Below, in pieces: positions 1 through 11,140 of a DNA stretch of 64,000 bases (its first letter is position 1; each line of letters opens with the position of its first letter). The stretch is taken from contig CM069590.1 of NCBI GenBank assembly GCA_035771175.1, positions 32,130,821 through 32,194,820 on the forward strand. The letters are read 5' to 3'. Source of the stretch: Paratinospora sagittata (Eukaryota; Streptophyta; Magnoliopsida; Ranunculales; Menispermaceae). Below the pieces are notes generated by a model that was not told the DNA's origin, made no database searches, and was given only the letters and a program-made list of their open reading frames with translations. Both the position numbers and the translations under genes were made by a program.

Positions 1-624
1 TGGTACATATCAATGAGCATGAAGAGATTTTGAATTTTATTTCACATTCTAAGGAGAAGAGGAGTTGAAGTTCCTCCTGCCCCGAGAGCACCAGCCTTTA
101 CAAGACCTCAAGGGCCAAGGGAATCTGACAGACTTCAAGAAATTCTTGAAGAAGAAAAATAATTAGATGAAGAACCCCTCCACAAAATATCTAGGGAAGT
201 CAGCCTCCCTAACGTTGAAGCTCTTGCACAAAGATTTCCCAATCCCAGTAGAAAGCACCCTGTCAGACCTGAATTTGAAGGTCATAGGTTTTCTCAAGAG
301 TTTGCTCAAGGTCTTGATGCAAGACGTGCAACAGACTTCAATCCACCCAAACCTTCTTCAAATCCATACAAGTCTTCTGTCCTGAAGGATGTCCTTACTC
401 ATTTTATCAAGAGTATCCACAAGGCAGGACAAGCCAATGAGAAGGGAGCAAGCTCCAGTGGCTCCAAGAAAAAAAATGTTGACACGAAAAGAAAGGGGAA
501 GGGAAAGAAGGACTATGCCAACCTTTTTGATGTTTTCAAAAGGGGGAGAAGAACATGGAACATATTTGGCTTAGTTAGTGCATCAGAAGCGAAGTTTTTC
601 AACTCAAAGGGAAAGTTTATCTGA
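1..624 (+). pseudogene. C-terminal remnant of a retroelement accessory ORF
   Basis: Reading frame 1 is open from the window edge except for stops near the start and a TAA at 160-162. It then runs without an ATG from 163 to a TGA at 622-624. The product is charged and low-complexity, with PPAPRAP near the start and a basic GSKKK-rich stretch, ending FNSKGKFI. The first 130 bases match, on the opposite strand, the 3' end of the ORF ending near 12262, including the VPPAPRAP motif. I therefore infer that it is the tail of the same accessory ORF that carries the plant transposon protein domain. A polypurine-like tract (538-551) lies inside the frame. No function is assignable to this piece. Confidence 0.5.
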
Positions 625-908
625 TCATGTTTATTTTTGTATATGTTGTCGTATATGTGTGAGTTCAACCTTTAATCTTTTATGTTAACTTGATCTGATT
701 AAAAATTGCTATATTAATCTGATCATGTTTGCATCGATATACTAATCATTACGTTTGCCTTGAGTTTTAATTGTTTATCAATCTTAAGCGTATGCAAACT
801 GTGATGTACCATGCTAATGTGATTTGTATGAAAAGTGCTTATATCTTTATGTCACTTAGCCAAAGGTATTTGAGTGTTTGAAATCATCAAAAAGGGGGAG
901 ATTCATGA
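625..908 (+). other. Retroelement 3' spacer with polypurine tracts
   Basis: This is non-coding sequence between the ORF remnant and the LTR. It ends in AAAAAGGGGGAG at 889-900, a plausible plus-strand primer (polypurine tract) immediately before the LTR. A second similar tract lies at 538-551. Several polypurine tracts ahead of the 3' LTR are characteristic of Sirevirus-lineage copia elements. Confidence 0.6.
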
Positions 909-1200
909 TGTGAACGTTTTGATGATTCCAAACCACTCACTTATGTTTCTAATGATCTTGTTAAGTGTTTCAGCCAGATCAAAATCAAGACGAAAATCAG
1001 AACTGAGACAATGCGCTTCAAGTCATAAAGATTAAGACCCAAGAGGAATTTGTTCGTGTAGGATGTAAAACCTTCACTCAAACCAATTCTCAACAAGTCA
1101 TGCATATTTTCACTTTTACATCTTTTTCAAATCTTGTAATTTTAATTTAATCAAGTTTCAAAAGTTTGAAAATTTATTTTTAAAATCATTTAAGTCTTTT

Positions 1201-1640
1201 ATCAGGACGCTGACTAAATGTTCGGACGATGATGGTACTTAATTACTACTTCCATCAGGAGTTTCGTGTCTAGGAACGCCCTCGTGTATCAGCCAATGGT
1301 TATGTCGGGACGTTGATCGCGCGTCAATGCGCTTAACGAGTTCTTAGTGTTTTTGAAGTATTTAAAAACATGATGCTAACAATGCATTAACGCCCCTATA
1401 AAAGTTTGCATTTTTTTTTCAGGTCACTATCGTCGTTATAAGCGCCTTCCTAAAACCTCGTGCTTAAAATAGTTTTTAAAACGGCAGGACGCTACTCCTT
1501 GATTAGCACCCTCACCGATCTCTGGTTTTAAATGTTCGTTTGAGCCTCAAGATGTTGATGTATCATCAGTATGCTAAAATAACAAAGTCAGCTGAATTTA
1601 AGTCTTTGACTCAGTGTGTACCAGGACGCTAATGGTCCAA
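1201..1640 (+). repeat. Hairpin array A, copy 1 (degenerate)
   Basis: Repeated GGACGCT or GGACGAT cores alternate with AGCGCCCTC-like or CGCCCTC cores every 30-60 bases. Several pairs could fold into short stems. This is the most decayed of the long array A copies. Confidence 0.5.
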
Positions 1641-2284
1641 TCTGTACACTAATACACTTCAGTCAATAATCTGAAAAGCAATCTGGCAAATCCAGTTGTT
1701 GGCATTTCAGATACATGAATTGTGTCTTCCTAGACTTTCCTTATTCATGTATTCTGAATCAAACCATACGTTTTTGAATAAACCTGAACATACTATATTC
1801 ATGAAAGATTAAGGTCGTTGTAACCAAACGTTCAAATTTGAAATTCAAATCAAACGCTCAACCGCTTTATCTTCATTAAGTCTATAAATATATGTATCTT
1901 TAAAACAGAACAAACACACAAAAAATTCACAAAGTCAATACTATTGAAAGTTAGTCGAATTTTCAAATTGATTTCAAAGTTTAAAATTGTTTTAATTTTC
2001 AGAGTGTTATCTTTGAAACAAGTGTTATTCAAAAGATTTTCATATTGAGCTTATGTTACATCTTTTATTGAAAATCTATTTCGAGTTTCTTGAACTTTTT
2101 TTACTCAAATTTTTAGCACGATTTTAATCTCTTATCACTCTTGCTAAAGGAGAAATTTGAGAGATAATTCATAGGATACCATTGTACTTTAATTCATAGG
2201 ATATAGTTGTATTTTATTTCATATCTTGTATACTGTATCGAGTTGAAATAGTAGTTATACAAATTGCTAAATACTTATCTTTGT

Positions 2285-2465
2285 TTGTTCAACAAAGTGG
2301 TCATTCTCAAGCTTGTAAGTTGAGAAAGTTTTAGGTTAGTCTCACACCTAAAAGTTGAGATAAGTAGTTCTCTAGCCTGTAAGTTGAGTAGTGTAATGGT
2401 GGTTCTCACACCCGAAAGTTGTGAAAAAGTTGTAACGGTTCGGTTCTCACCCGTAAGAGAATCCA
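2285..2465 (+). repeat. Hairpin array B, copy 1
   Basis: Tandem units of about 30 bp have a centre close to ACCCGTAAG or GCCTGTAAG flanked by complementary arms such as TCTCA/TGAGA. The last unit reads GGTTCTC, then ACCCGTAA, then GAGAATCC. It ends about 70 bp upstream of the LTR TATA box. Confidence 0.75.
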
Positions 2466-2640
2466 TTAGCGAAGAGGTTTGAAAATCCTAACTGAGGAGG
2501 TTAGGTAGTAAAGGTAAGCAAGTAGCTGAACCACTATAAATCGATTATGTCTATTTATTTACTTTTCCACACTTTATTATTTTCCATGAGATTAATTTTA
2601 ATTATCTAAGTGTCCAATTCACTCCATTTTGGCCATTGGA

Positions 2641-3675
2641 CTTACTGTTTTGTTCTTGTCAAACACTATACAACTGAGTATTCAACAAGATATTGAATTT
2701 GAAAATGGCTGAGAAGAGTAAAGTTTGAAAATCTTTTTCTTTGGAGGATCTCAAAAAGATAAAATATTAAGCTTAAATTTTCCAATATAACATTTTTCAA
2801 AAAATAGTTGTAATACAAATATTTGCCAGAAAAAAATATTAGATTTTGAAAATAAACTAACTTTCAAAGAGTGAAAAGCGTAGTTCAAAAACTTCTCTAT
2901 CTTATTTAAATCGCAATATCAGAGTTGATTTATATTGAAGCACTGCGAGATTCAAACATTTGGATTTTTGGAGCCATTGTGGGATAGGGTATAAAAATCC
3001 AAATCAAATAGCTAAAATCTTTTATGAAAATGGTAGTCAACGTTCAGTCAATTTCATGAGGGTGCTACACAAGTTTGAGTGTCCTGTAGAAGCTGCCTTG
3101 AAAATTCTCAGCTTGCTTGAGTGTCCTACCCTTGTAGGAGCGTCTTGCAGCGCTTGGCCTAGTAAAGTTAAGTGAACTGGCCACTAGCTTGAGCGTCCTG
3201 AAGAGCGCTGAGCGTCCTACTTGACTGACAACATTAAAAATCCTTTTCTTTTTAAAAATCCTTCAGATCAAAACATTTTGGATCAGATAAAAAACACATA
3301 AGGATCATTCAAACACTTAAAAACCATTCGTAAACAAGATTAGACAATTGAACGTAATTTTGATGAAGATTAAAGATATTTGAAATCTTAGGAAAACTTT
3401 GAAAAACAGTTTTGATCATTTAAAAAATCAAATTAAGCTGAGTAATTGAGAGACAAGCCTAAAGAAATAATCTTGACAATACTCATTGTAGAACTTGCAT
3501 CTCAATTTGCTTGATTGTCTTTTGACTTGATCAAAGCCTCATTCTTCACCTTAAACTTGAGTCAATCATCTTGAATATATATTAACTTTTATGTCCTTTG
3601 ACTGAAACACTCAAAGTAAAGATTAGTTTGACAAAGATGGTTTTTAATCACCAAAATGTTCATCATGGGGTTCAT
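2641..3675 (-). repeat. Minus-strand copia LTR fragment
   Basis: Read on the minus strand, 3675 downward resembles the start of the plus-strand LTR at 3727 onward: the GATGATTACAAACC-like and GTCAAACTAATCT blocks recur in the same order. It includes GAGCGTCCT repeats at 3060-3230, the reverse complement of array A. The far end near 2641 is abruptly cut by the LTR before it. No coding sequence is recognisable. Confidence 0.6.
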
Positions 3676-3702
3676 TAAGACAACAAGTGCTTGAAATCAT
3701 CA

Positions 3703-3715
3703 AAAAGGAGGAAAT
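3703..3715 (+). other. Polypurine-like tract abutting a 5' LTR
   Basis: The context GAAATCATCAAAAAGGAGG followed by AAATT, just before the LTR, matches the polypurine tract before the 3' LTR at 10136-10148. A tract of this kind is expected before a 3' LTR, not outside a 5' LTR. Confidence 0.55.
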
Positions 3716-4775
3716 TGTTATTCCAATGAACCCAGTGATGGATACTTTGATGATTACAAACCACTCTATTTTGTCAAACTAATCTCCATCTTGAATGTTT
3801 TAGTCATAGAACAAAGATTTCAATCAACTCAAGCTGAACCACTCTATCTCAAGATGAGCATTGAAGATTCAATCAAGGTAAGGAAAATCAAGCATCGAGC
3901 TACAAGTTTTCATAGTTGTGAACCATTCCTTAGATTGTAATTAGGCTAGTAGAACTTTACCCAAATGTGTGCTCAACTAGATTTTGTTTCGTTTTCAAAA
4001 AAACCAAAACTGTTTCCCAAAGTTTTCCAAAGTTTGCAAAAGTTTTGATTTTCATCAAATTCTTATTTGATCGGTTAATCGTTAATTTCTAAGTGTTTTA
4101 CAAGTTGTTTGAATCATTTTCTAAGTGTTTGATTTGAGTCAAAATAGTTTCAATTGACTTGGTTTGACGAATCTTTCAAAAAGAAAAGAGTTTTAAATAT
4201 TCTTAGTTTGAGCAGGACCTCACAATTCATAAGGACTCTCATATTATCGTCGTAATATGCACAGAGCTTAATCGATCCATTTCGGGAAAGAATGTAGGCG
4301 TTGTATTTAAAATAACCTAGAGCGCCAAAATTCATCAAGTCCATTGCGCCTCTGTTACTTCTATATATTCATGATGCCTTAGTGTAGAAAAACTATGAAT
4401 CCATACGAAAACTGATGTTCATTCAAAAACGTATCAACAATTTTCACTTGTGCAAATAACTTTTTGAAATTTAGTCGTCTTTCAATCGTGCTTGAACTTG
4501 CCATCATTTTGACAAAAAAAATCAAGTCTTCTGGATTGATTGATCTCCATCTTCATCATTTTCAAAATCCATTGAAGAAGACAAAAGCTCTTTGAACCTG
4601 TTTTTCAGCCAAACTTCATCATACATATTTTGTTGAATCTGTGGTAACAAAAGGTTCAATCCAAAGCTTTGTAAGTGTCACTTTGATTCTGAGTAAAGGG
4701 AATCATATCATATCTTGTATTCAGTTTGCAGTGACTGGTTAGTCACTAGGCCAGAACAAGTGTTGCTCAAAGTTG

Positions 4776-4990
4776 TAACGGTTATCTCACACCCGAAAGT
4801 TGAGAAACGGTCCTCTCACACCCGGAAGTTGAGAAACGGTCTTCTCACACCCTTAAGTTGAGAAAAGGTCTTCTTACATCCGTAAGTTGAGAAATGGTCT
4901 TCTTACACTCGTAAGCTGAGAAACGATAGTTCTCACACCCGAAAGTTGAGAAAGTGTACCGGTTTGATCTTTACCAGTAAGAAGGTCCAT
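4776..4990 (+). repeat. Hairpin array B, copy 2
   Basis: There are six or seven near-perfect units of about 28 bp. Each has the arms TTCTCA and TGAGAA around CACCCGTAAGT or a close variant, joined by ACGGTC linkers. It is followed by the CTTGAGGAGGTTAGG motif and the TAGTGG...CCACTA arms that enclose the start of the TATA box. Confidence 0.85.
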
Positions 4991-5053
4991 AGTGGAGTTT
5001 GAACAAATTCTACTTGAGGAGGTTAGGTAGTGGATGTAGATGAGGCCAAACCA

Positions 5054-5061
5054 CTATAAAT
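5054..5061 (+). promoter_or_regulatory. LTR TATA box
   Basis: CTATAAAT sits in the context GGCCAAACCACTATAAATC, about 150 bp before the LTR end. The same ACCACTATAAAT context recurs in the LTRs at 2534, 12108 and 44277, and as CTATAGAT at 41172. That conservation supports its being the element's core promoter. Confidence 0.6.
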
Positions 5062-5209
5062 CTTGATTGCATTGTCTCTTTTACATTTACTGTATTTATT
5101 TGTTATACCTTGTTTAATCTGCTTTCATTAATCTGTATATTATTAAGAAAGATTAAAATCTGCTAAGTGTCCAATTCACCCCCCTCTAGGACATATCTGG
5201 GCCAACAAT

Positions 5210-5222
5210 TGGTATCAGAGCA
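5210..5222 (+). other. Primer-binding site, initiator Met-tRNA type
   Basis: TGGTATCAGAGCA lies two bases after the LTR end. This is the standard primer site of plant Ty1/copia elements for minus-strand DNA synthesis. Confidence 0.93.
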
Positions 5223-5260
5223 GGTTAATCGTCAAAGTATCTAACCATCTTTGATTAAGT

Positions 5261-6805
5261 ATGACAGGACAAAATGAAAGAAGTACTTATCTCTCATGTG
5301 AAGGAAATACCACCAACCATCCACCACTGTTGAAGGGAGAAAACTATTCACACTGGAAAACTAAGATTAGTTACTACCTAAAACCCCAAGACTTAGAAAT
5401 GTGGGATGTTGTGACAAACGACTATCCAACAACTAATAAAATAGTAGACGGTGCTACTGTCCCGAAGGAACTAGATGAGTGGAGTACTAAGGAAAAGAAA
5501 ATAAAGCTATTAAATAACCAAATTGTAAACATTTTGTTTTGCAGTTTATCCGTAGAAGAGTTTAATAGAGTTAGTGCGTGTAAAACCGCTAAGGATATCT
5601 GGAACAAGTTAGAGGTCACCCACGAAGGAACTTTGGAAGTTAAAAAGGCAAGGCTCAACCTATTAATTGAAAAATATGAGACCTATAGGATGAAAGAAAT
5701 TGATTCGATAGCTGAGGCTATTGCTCGATTTACAACAAACATCAATGAGATGAAAAACCTAGGAAAAACCTATGACCAAGAAGAAATTGTTAGAAAGTTT
5801 CTAAGAGGCCTACCTAGAGCATGGGAACCCAAGGCCACGGCCATTGAAGAAGCCAAAAATCTGGCTGAATACACTTTTAATGAACTATTTGGTTAATTAA
5901 TGGTCTATAAATTGAAGATAAAAGATACGCTACGCCCAATCAAGGTTGAGGAAAAAGCAAAGAAATCTATTGCCCTCAATGTTGAAACTTATTTTGAAGA
6001 TGATTCAGACTCAGAAGATGACATGGCTATGTTATCTAGAAAGTTCAACAAGTTACTTAGGAGAAAAAGTAAAACCAACTCTTACTCAAGGTTTCACAAA
6101 GGAAAGAAACCCAAGTCTAAACTTGTAGAGTTAATATGTTACGGCTGTAACAAACCATGTCATGTAAAGAGTGAATGTCCCCTTAAGTATAAGAAGAACA
6201 CCAGCTCGTATAGAAAAGACAAGAAAGTTCTCAAAGCTACATGGGATGATTCTAGCTCAAGCGGATTCAGATCACACTGTTGCATTATGTTTAATGGCAA
6301 GCACAGATATAAAATCTGAACCCATTGACGAACTTAGTGGGCTTTATACTTATATTCAAGAGCTTAAGACAAAACTTAGTAAAGAGACCAGAAAGAATGA
6401 AAAGCTCAAGCATAGTCTTGAAGAAGCTCTTGAGGAAATAGAATTCCAACAAGAAGAGCTAGACAGACTGTCTCTAGATAATGAACAACTTAAGAAAGTT
6501 GTTGGGAAACTGAAAAATGAAAATGTAACTCTTAGAAAAGAAAATGAAAACCTGAACTGCGCCATGATTAAATTCACAAATGGTCAAAGTCATTTGACAT
6601 GATGTTAGGATCACAAAGATGTGCATTCAACAAAGCTGGCCTAGGCTTTACACATGAGTCAAAACAAAAGGAATACAATATCTTACTGACCAACAGACCA
6701 ACATGCGACAAATGTCATAGGGAAGGTCATACCATACTTAGATGTAATGTCTTAAGTAAAAAGAAAAACAAAATATGCATGGATCAAGAAATTTGTTCTT
6801 ACTGA
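5261..6805 (+). pseudogene. gag: copia gag, broken (UBN2-type, coiled coil, two zinc knuckles)
   Basis: The first 211 codons read as a UBN2-type capsid domain, with an N-terminal LLKGENYSHWK motif and RKFLRGLPRAWEPK near the end. A TAA at 5894-5896 interrupts the frame. The same frame resumes and gives a first CCHC knuckle, CYGCNKPCHVKSEC, with Cys replacing the usual Gly. The frame then shifts. The next piece, to about 6602, is a strong heptad coiled coil rich in Glu, Lys and Leu. After another shift comes a second knuckle, CDKCHREGHTILRC. A Gag with a coiled coil and zinc knuckles is typical of Sireviruses. At least one stop and two frame changes make it non-functional. The start is the first ATG about 50 bases after the primer site. 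Confidence 0.9.
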
Positions 6806-7182
6806 AGCTAACATGCATGGGTATCAAAGTCAAAAATATTTTATGTTGTCTACATTTGCAAAAATGAAGATATATGGTATCTAGACAGCAGCTGCTCAAG
6901 GCATATGACTGGAGATAAATCTAAATTTTTGAGCCTTGAAAATAAGAAATGAGGAAAGGTCACTTTTGGAGATGATAAAAAAGGTGACATTGAAGACATC
7001 AGAACTATCGGTAACGATTTTCTATCCATATCTGATGTACTTTATGTTAAAGGGCTAAAGCATAATCTCTTGAGCATAAGTCAATTATGTGACAAGGGTT
7101 ATGACATCTCATTTGAAGCAAATAGGTGCAATGTCAAGCATGCAGAGAAAACTGTTGCATTCATGGCATCTAGATTAAGAAT
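6806..7182 (+). pseudogene. copia protease region, broken
   Basis: In frame 2 the motif WYLDSSCSRHMTGD begins at 6875. The usual active-site triplet DSG or DTG reads DSS here, a probable inactivating change. A TGA at 6950-6952 follows. The region continues with KHNLLSISQLCDKGYDI, the conserved stretch before the integrase. It processes the Gag-Pol polyprotein in active copia elements. Confidence 0.85.
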
Positions 7183-8289
7183 GTGTATTGCACAAACTTT
7201 AATGACATGAAGAAACAAAATGTAACATGTTTCAGTGTTATCGCTTGTAACGATGTATGGCTATGGCATAGGAGATTAGCTCATGTTAATATGGATAACG
7301 TATCTAGAATTGTTAAACATGATCTCGCCAAGGGTATTCCGAAAGGAACTTACTCAAATGACAAGGTATGTGAACCATGTCAACTTGGTAAGCATACCCG
7401 ATCATTTAAGAGCAAGAGGCATCAATCAACCTCTAGAGCTCTCAAACTGATTCACATGGATCTTTTCGGACCAACCAAAACCCAAAGCTTAGGTGGCAAA
7501 CCATATGTATTTGTGCTTGTTGATGACTTTACTCGATTCACATGGATATTTCTATTAGCACATAAATATGATGCATGTGAAACATTTATAAAATTATGTA
7601 AAAGAAACTAAAATGAAAAGGGTTATAAAATCAATATAATTAGGAGTGATAGAGGTGGTGAATTTGTTAATAAAAATCTCAAAGAATTTTGTAATAATCA
7701 AGGTTACACTCACCATCTATCAGCCCCTAGGACAACACAACAAAATGGTGTAGTTGAAAGAAAGAATGGAACTCTGCAAGAAATGTGTAGAACAATGCTT
7801 AATGAGTATAACACTGCAAATCATTTTTGGGGTGAAGCTATTAACACTGTCTGCTATGTAATGAACCGAGTTCTAATCAGAAAAGATTTGAATAAAACTC
7901 CATATGAACTATGGAATGGTAGAGCACCCAACATCAATTACTTCCGAGTATTCGGATGCAAATGTTTTATTCTTAATGATAAAGATAATCTAGATAAGTT
8001 TGAACCTAAATCTAACACAGGAATATTCTTAGGATATTCTTCTCATAGTAGAGCCTACAGAGTGTTCAACAAATCTAATCAAATTGTAGAAAAATCAATT
8101 CATGTAAATTTTGATGAATGTGAAAATAAGAAAAGTCTTGAAGACGATCTTCAACAATTAAATATTGATGATGATGAACCAAACTCAACCAAGATTATAG
8201 ATATTGAGCCTGAAACATCTTTAGAATATTCTAAAAACTCTAGACTGCTTCAAGGTCTTTCCCAAGATCAAATCTTAGGAGATCCATGA
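7183..8289 (+). pseudogene. copia integrase, broken
   Basis: It lies in frame 1. The zinc-binding HHCC module is visible (HRRLAHVN, then CEPCQLGKH). The DDE catalytic residues are also visible: Asp in HMDLFGP, Asp in SDRGGEF (7648-7650) and Glu in NGVVERKN (7756-7758). A TAA at 7609-7611 falls between the first two catalytic residues. The C-terminal RVFGCKCF and GIFLGYSSHSRAYRV motifs are intact. The frame ends in a TGA at 8287-8289 before the reverse transcriptase. All catalytic residues survive, so decay is by stops and frameshifts. Confidence 0.92.
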
Positions 8290-9508
8290 AAGGGTGTATC
8301 CACTAGAGCATCAATTCAAAAAAATCAAGAGCTTGTTGCTTTTGTATCACAATTTGAACCAATTAAAGTGGAAGATGCACTGAAAGATGGAAACTGGATT
8401 CTTGCTATGCAAGAAGAACTAGGACACTTTGTGTGAAACAAAGTATGAGAATTAGTTCCTAGACATTTTCATCAGTCTGTTATAGGAACCAAATGAATAT
8501 TTATAGACAAAAAGAATGAACAAGGTATCATTATCTGAAATAAGGCTAGATTGGTTGCACAAGGGTTCAACCAATAAGAAGGCATAGACTTCGAAGAAGC
8601 CTTTGCACCAGTAGCAAGAATAGAGGCAATAAGGATCCTACTTGCCTATGCTTGTTACAAGGACTTTCCCTTATACCAAATGGATGTAAAGAGTGTTTTT
8701 CTAAATGGATACATCAATGAAAAGGTATATGTGGAACAACCTCCAGGGTTTGAGGATGCTCAAGACCCAGAATATGTGTTCAAACTCCACAAAACCTTAT
8801 ATGGATTAAGACAAGATCCAAGAGCTTGGTAGGATCGACTGAGTTCATTTCTTTTAGATCATAAGTTTCAAAAGGGAAAACTTGATCGAACTTTGTTTAT
8901 CAAACACCACAATGATAATATGCTTATTGTTCAAATATATGTGGACGATATCATTTTTGGTGCATCAAACAAAGAATTGTGTGATGAGTTTTCAAAATTA
9001 ATGCAAAAGGAATTTGAGATGAGTATGATGGGAAAACTTACATACTTTCTCGGCTTGCAAATTAAGCAAATGCCGAAAGGCACCTTCATAAGCCAATCAA
9101 AGTATGCTAAGGAAATGGTTAAAAAGTTTCAAATGCATAATTTGAAATCGATTGATACTCCCTATACCTCTGCAATCAAATTAGATAAGGATGAAAAAGA
9201 TAAATCAATTGATTCAAAACTTTATAGAAGTATGATTGGAAGTCTATTGTACTTAACTGCAAGTCAACTTGACATTATGTTCAGTGTCTGTTTTTGTGCA
9301 AGATTTCAATCAGAACCTAAAGAATCTCATTTAAAATGTGTCAAACGAATATTCAAATACATAAATGGCACAACACACTTAGAAATTTGGTATTTGAAAG
9401 GTACTATAATTGATCTAAGAAGTCATGTAGACTCCAACTATGCCGATAGTCTAACTTATATGAAAAGTACCTTAGGATTTTGTCACTTTCTTGAAAATTC
9501 TTTAATTT
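8290..9508 (+). pseudogene. copia reverse transcriptase, broken
   Basis: Frame 1 shows an RVT_2 type reverse transcriptase. WILAMQEEL is followed by several in-frame stops, then [18 protein letters not shown], the [11 protein letters not shown] block, [13 protein letters not shown] and the catalytic YVDDIIFGA (Tyr codon at 8938). The usual MDVKTAFLNG reads with Ser. At least five stop codons lie between 8430 and 8835. The region from 8893 to 9552 is open, covering the second half of the polymerase domain through the connection region. Confidence 0.92.
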
Positions 9509-9880
9509 TTGTTTTGCAAGAAGCAACACTCCGTGGCATTATCCACAGCTGAAGCAGAATATGTTGTAGCTGGAAGTTGTTGTTCTCAGGTTCTATACAT
9601 GAAACAACAACTCCAAGATTATCAAATATTTATTCAATGTGTTGAAAATTTGTGTGACAATACTAGTGCTATTAACATATCTAAAAACCCTGTATTGCAC
9701 TCCCGAACTAAACATATATTCAAATAAGTTTTATGGGATCATGTGCAAAATGGAGAAGTCATATTGTCTCACATTGGAACCAGAGAACAACTGGCAAACA
9801 TATTTACTAAAGCCTTACCAAAAGACCAATTTGTTCACATTCGAAGAGAGCTTGGCGTGTTCTCTGAGACTGATCTGTGA
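9509..9880 (+). pseudogene. copia RNase H and polyprotein end, broken
   Basis: The frame changes at about 9509 and the RNase H motifs continue: SVALSTAEAEYV with the catalytic Glu, LCDNTSAI with Asp, and HSRTKHI. A further break near 9727 leads into the conserved polyprotein tail TKALPKDQF ... RRELGVFSETDL, ending in TGA at 9878-9880. RNase H removes the RNA template during cDNA synthesis. Confidence 0.88.
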
Positions 9881-10148
9881 TATTTTGGTGCTTACCTCTA
9901 TATGAGGGAAGACATATTTCATGATACTTTACTCTTTTTTATGTTTCAAAAGGGGGAGAAGCAATATCATTGAAGCATCATATATTCAGGGGGAGTCTTA
10001 GTGGCATTTTCAGTATAGTCCTTGGAAATACACTCATATCATATGAAACAAGGAACATTAGTACTGCATCTCGTGCATAATCACATCATTGTATTAGCTT
10101 GCTTCAAAGCCTATAGTAATGTGTTTGAAATCATCAAAAAGGGGGAAA
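9881..10148 (+). other. copia 3' spacer with multiple polypurine tracts
   Basis: Three purine tracts precede the LTR: AAAAGGGGGAGAAG at 9948-9961, CAGGGGGAGTC near 9989, and AAAAAGGGGGAAA at 10136-10148. The last lies directly against the LTR and is the likely plus-strand primer. Multiple tracts are a Sirevirus trait. Confidence 0.7.
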
Positions 10149-10529
10149 TTATTGAACCAATTATCCTCATGTTCCTCACGAGATTATGTCCCTAATGTGA
10201 AAGATATTTTGATGATTACAAACCACATTTTGTTCATGATATTATTGCATACATGGCATATCTAATCTTACTTGAAGGTTTCAAAAGAATCAATGATGAA
10301 TGGCGGATGTATTAAAGATCTACTTGAAGACCATGATCATTTGAAGATGTTCAGTAGTATGATTAGATTATAATAGGTTGTAGAACCTTCTATGCCATTT
10401 GATTCAGCAATATGCATGACTGCATGTTTTAATCGAATTGATTTTCAATCGTTTTCATATTTGATTTAATCCAAGAATATGATGTCTTAGCGAGCTTTAA
10501 TCGAGAAATCAAAAACCATTTTTATAGAG

Positions 10530-11140
10530 TCGTTCAGGATGCTAATGTTTTAGCAGCGCCCTCCTGGACTTGATGAGTCAGGACGCTGATAAAATATTAG
10601 GACGCTCAAAGTTTATTTGAACTGATTAATTTGGACGCTTACTTGTAAATAACGACCTCCCTTTAGTCAACCTTTGAAAGTGTCAGGACGCAGACTCAGT
10701 TTCAGCTCGCTGAAAGTTCTCTTAACTTGTAATTGATTTCTATAATTAAGGACACTGATAGTTATAAGTTGAATAAACTATCAAGACGCTATTTGTATAG
10801 GAGCACCCTCATCCTTAGAACAACTTAATAACTTTAAGGACGCTTACTGTCCTTCAGCGCACTTAATATGGTTTTAAAACTATTTTTTAAATTTCAACTT
10901 GTGAGTAGCGCCCTTGTGCGTATGTGTTTTTAAAACAAAGTAAGACGCTAACTATCGAAGTAGCTCCATCATGATTTGAGTCGTTTAATCGTTAAAGTAA
11001 GTCAGAATGATTACGATTTAGTAGCGCCCTCACTTCACTATTTAGCAGGACGCTTATGCTTCTTGAGCGCCTTTAAGGAACAAAACGACAAAGTTAACAT
11101 TAAGCATCAGGACGCTAATTCAACAAGGCTACTGTTCTGA
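10530..11140 (+). repeat. Hairpin array A, copy in the 3' LTR
   Basis: About ten units pair a GGACGCT core with a CGCCCTC, AGCGCC or similar core. Loop and inner arms vary from unit to unit. The array is absent at the corresponding place in the 5' LTR. Confidence 0.75.

Larger units (their letters stand above)
909..2640 (+). repeat. Copia-type LTR (3' LTR of the element entering from the left)
   Basis: It starts TGTGAACGTTTTGATGATT directly after the polypurine tract and ends near CTAAGTGTCCAATTCACTCC, the terminal signature of the other copia LTRs here. It holds hairpin array A (about 1201-1640), hairpin array B (about 2285-2465), the CCTAACTGAGGAGGTTAGG hairpin (about 2489-2507) and a TATA box CTATAAAT (2534-2541). 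The terminal CCAACA seen in sister LTRs is not clear, so the right edge is approximate. Confidence 0.7.
3716..5207 (+). repeat. 5' LTR of the copia element
   Basis: It begins TGTTATTCCAATGAACCC and ends GGGCCAACA, with short inverted ends TGTT/AACA. A Met-tRNA primer site follows at once. It contains array B (4776-4990) and a TATA box CTATAAAT (5054-5061). It is about 1.49 kb, roughly 0.6 kb shorter than the matching 3' LTR, because hairpin array A is missing: the sequence jumps near 4140-4240 from the leading part to the GTAATATGCACAGA block. Confidence 0.85.

Noticed and set aside
2966..2985. TTTTTGGAGCCATTGTGGGA as an Asp-type gypsy primer site
   Set aside because: Resembles the Athila primer site, but no LTR end precedes it and it lies within a minus-strand copia LTR fragment.
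4776..4990. CRISPR-like array
   Set aside because: Units are contiguous, with no unique spacers and no cas genes, and the genome is a plant. It is an LTR minisatellite with hairpin units.
6356..6577. Minus-strand open frame rich in Ser and Phe
   Set aside because: It is the shadow of the Glu/Lys-rich coiled coil of gag on the other strand.
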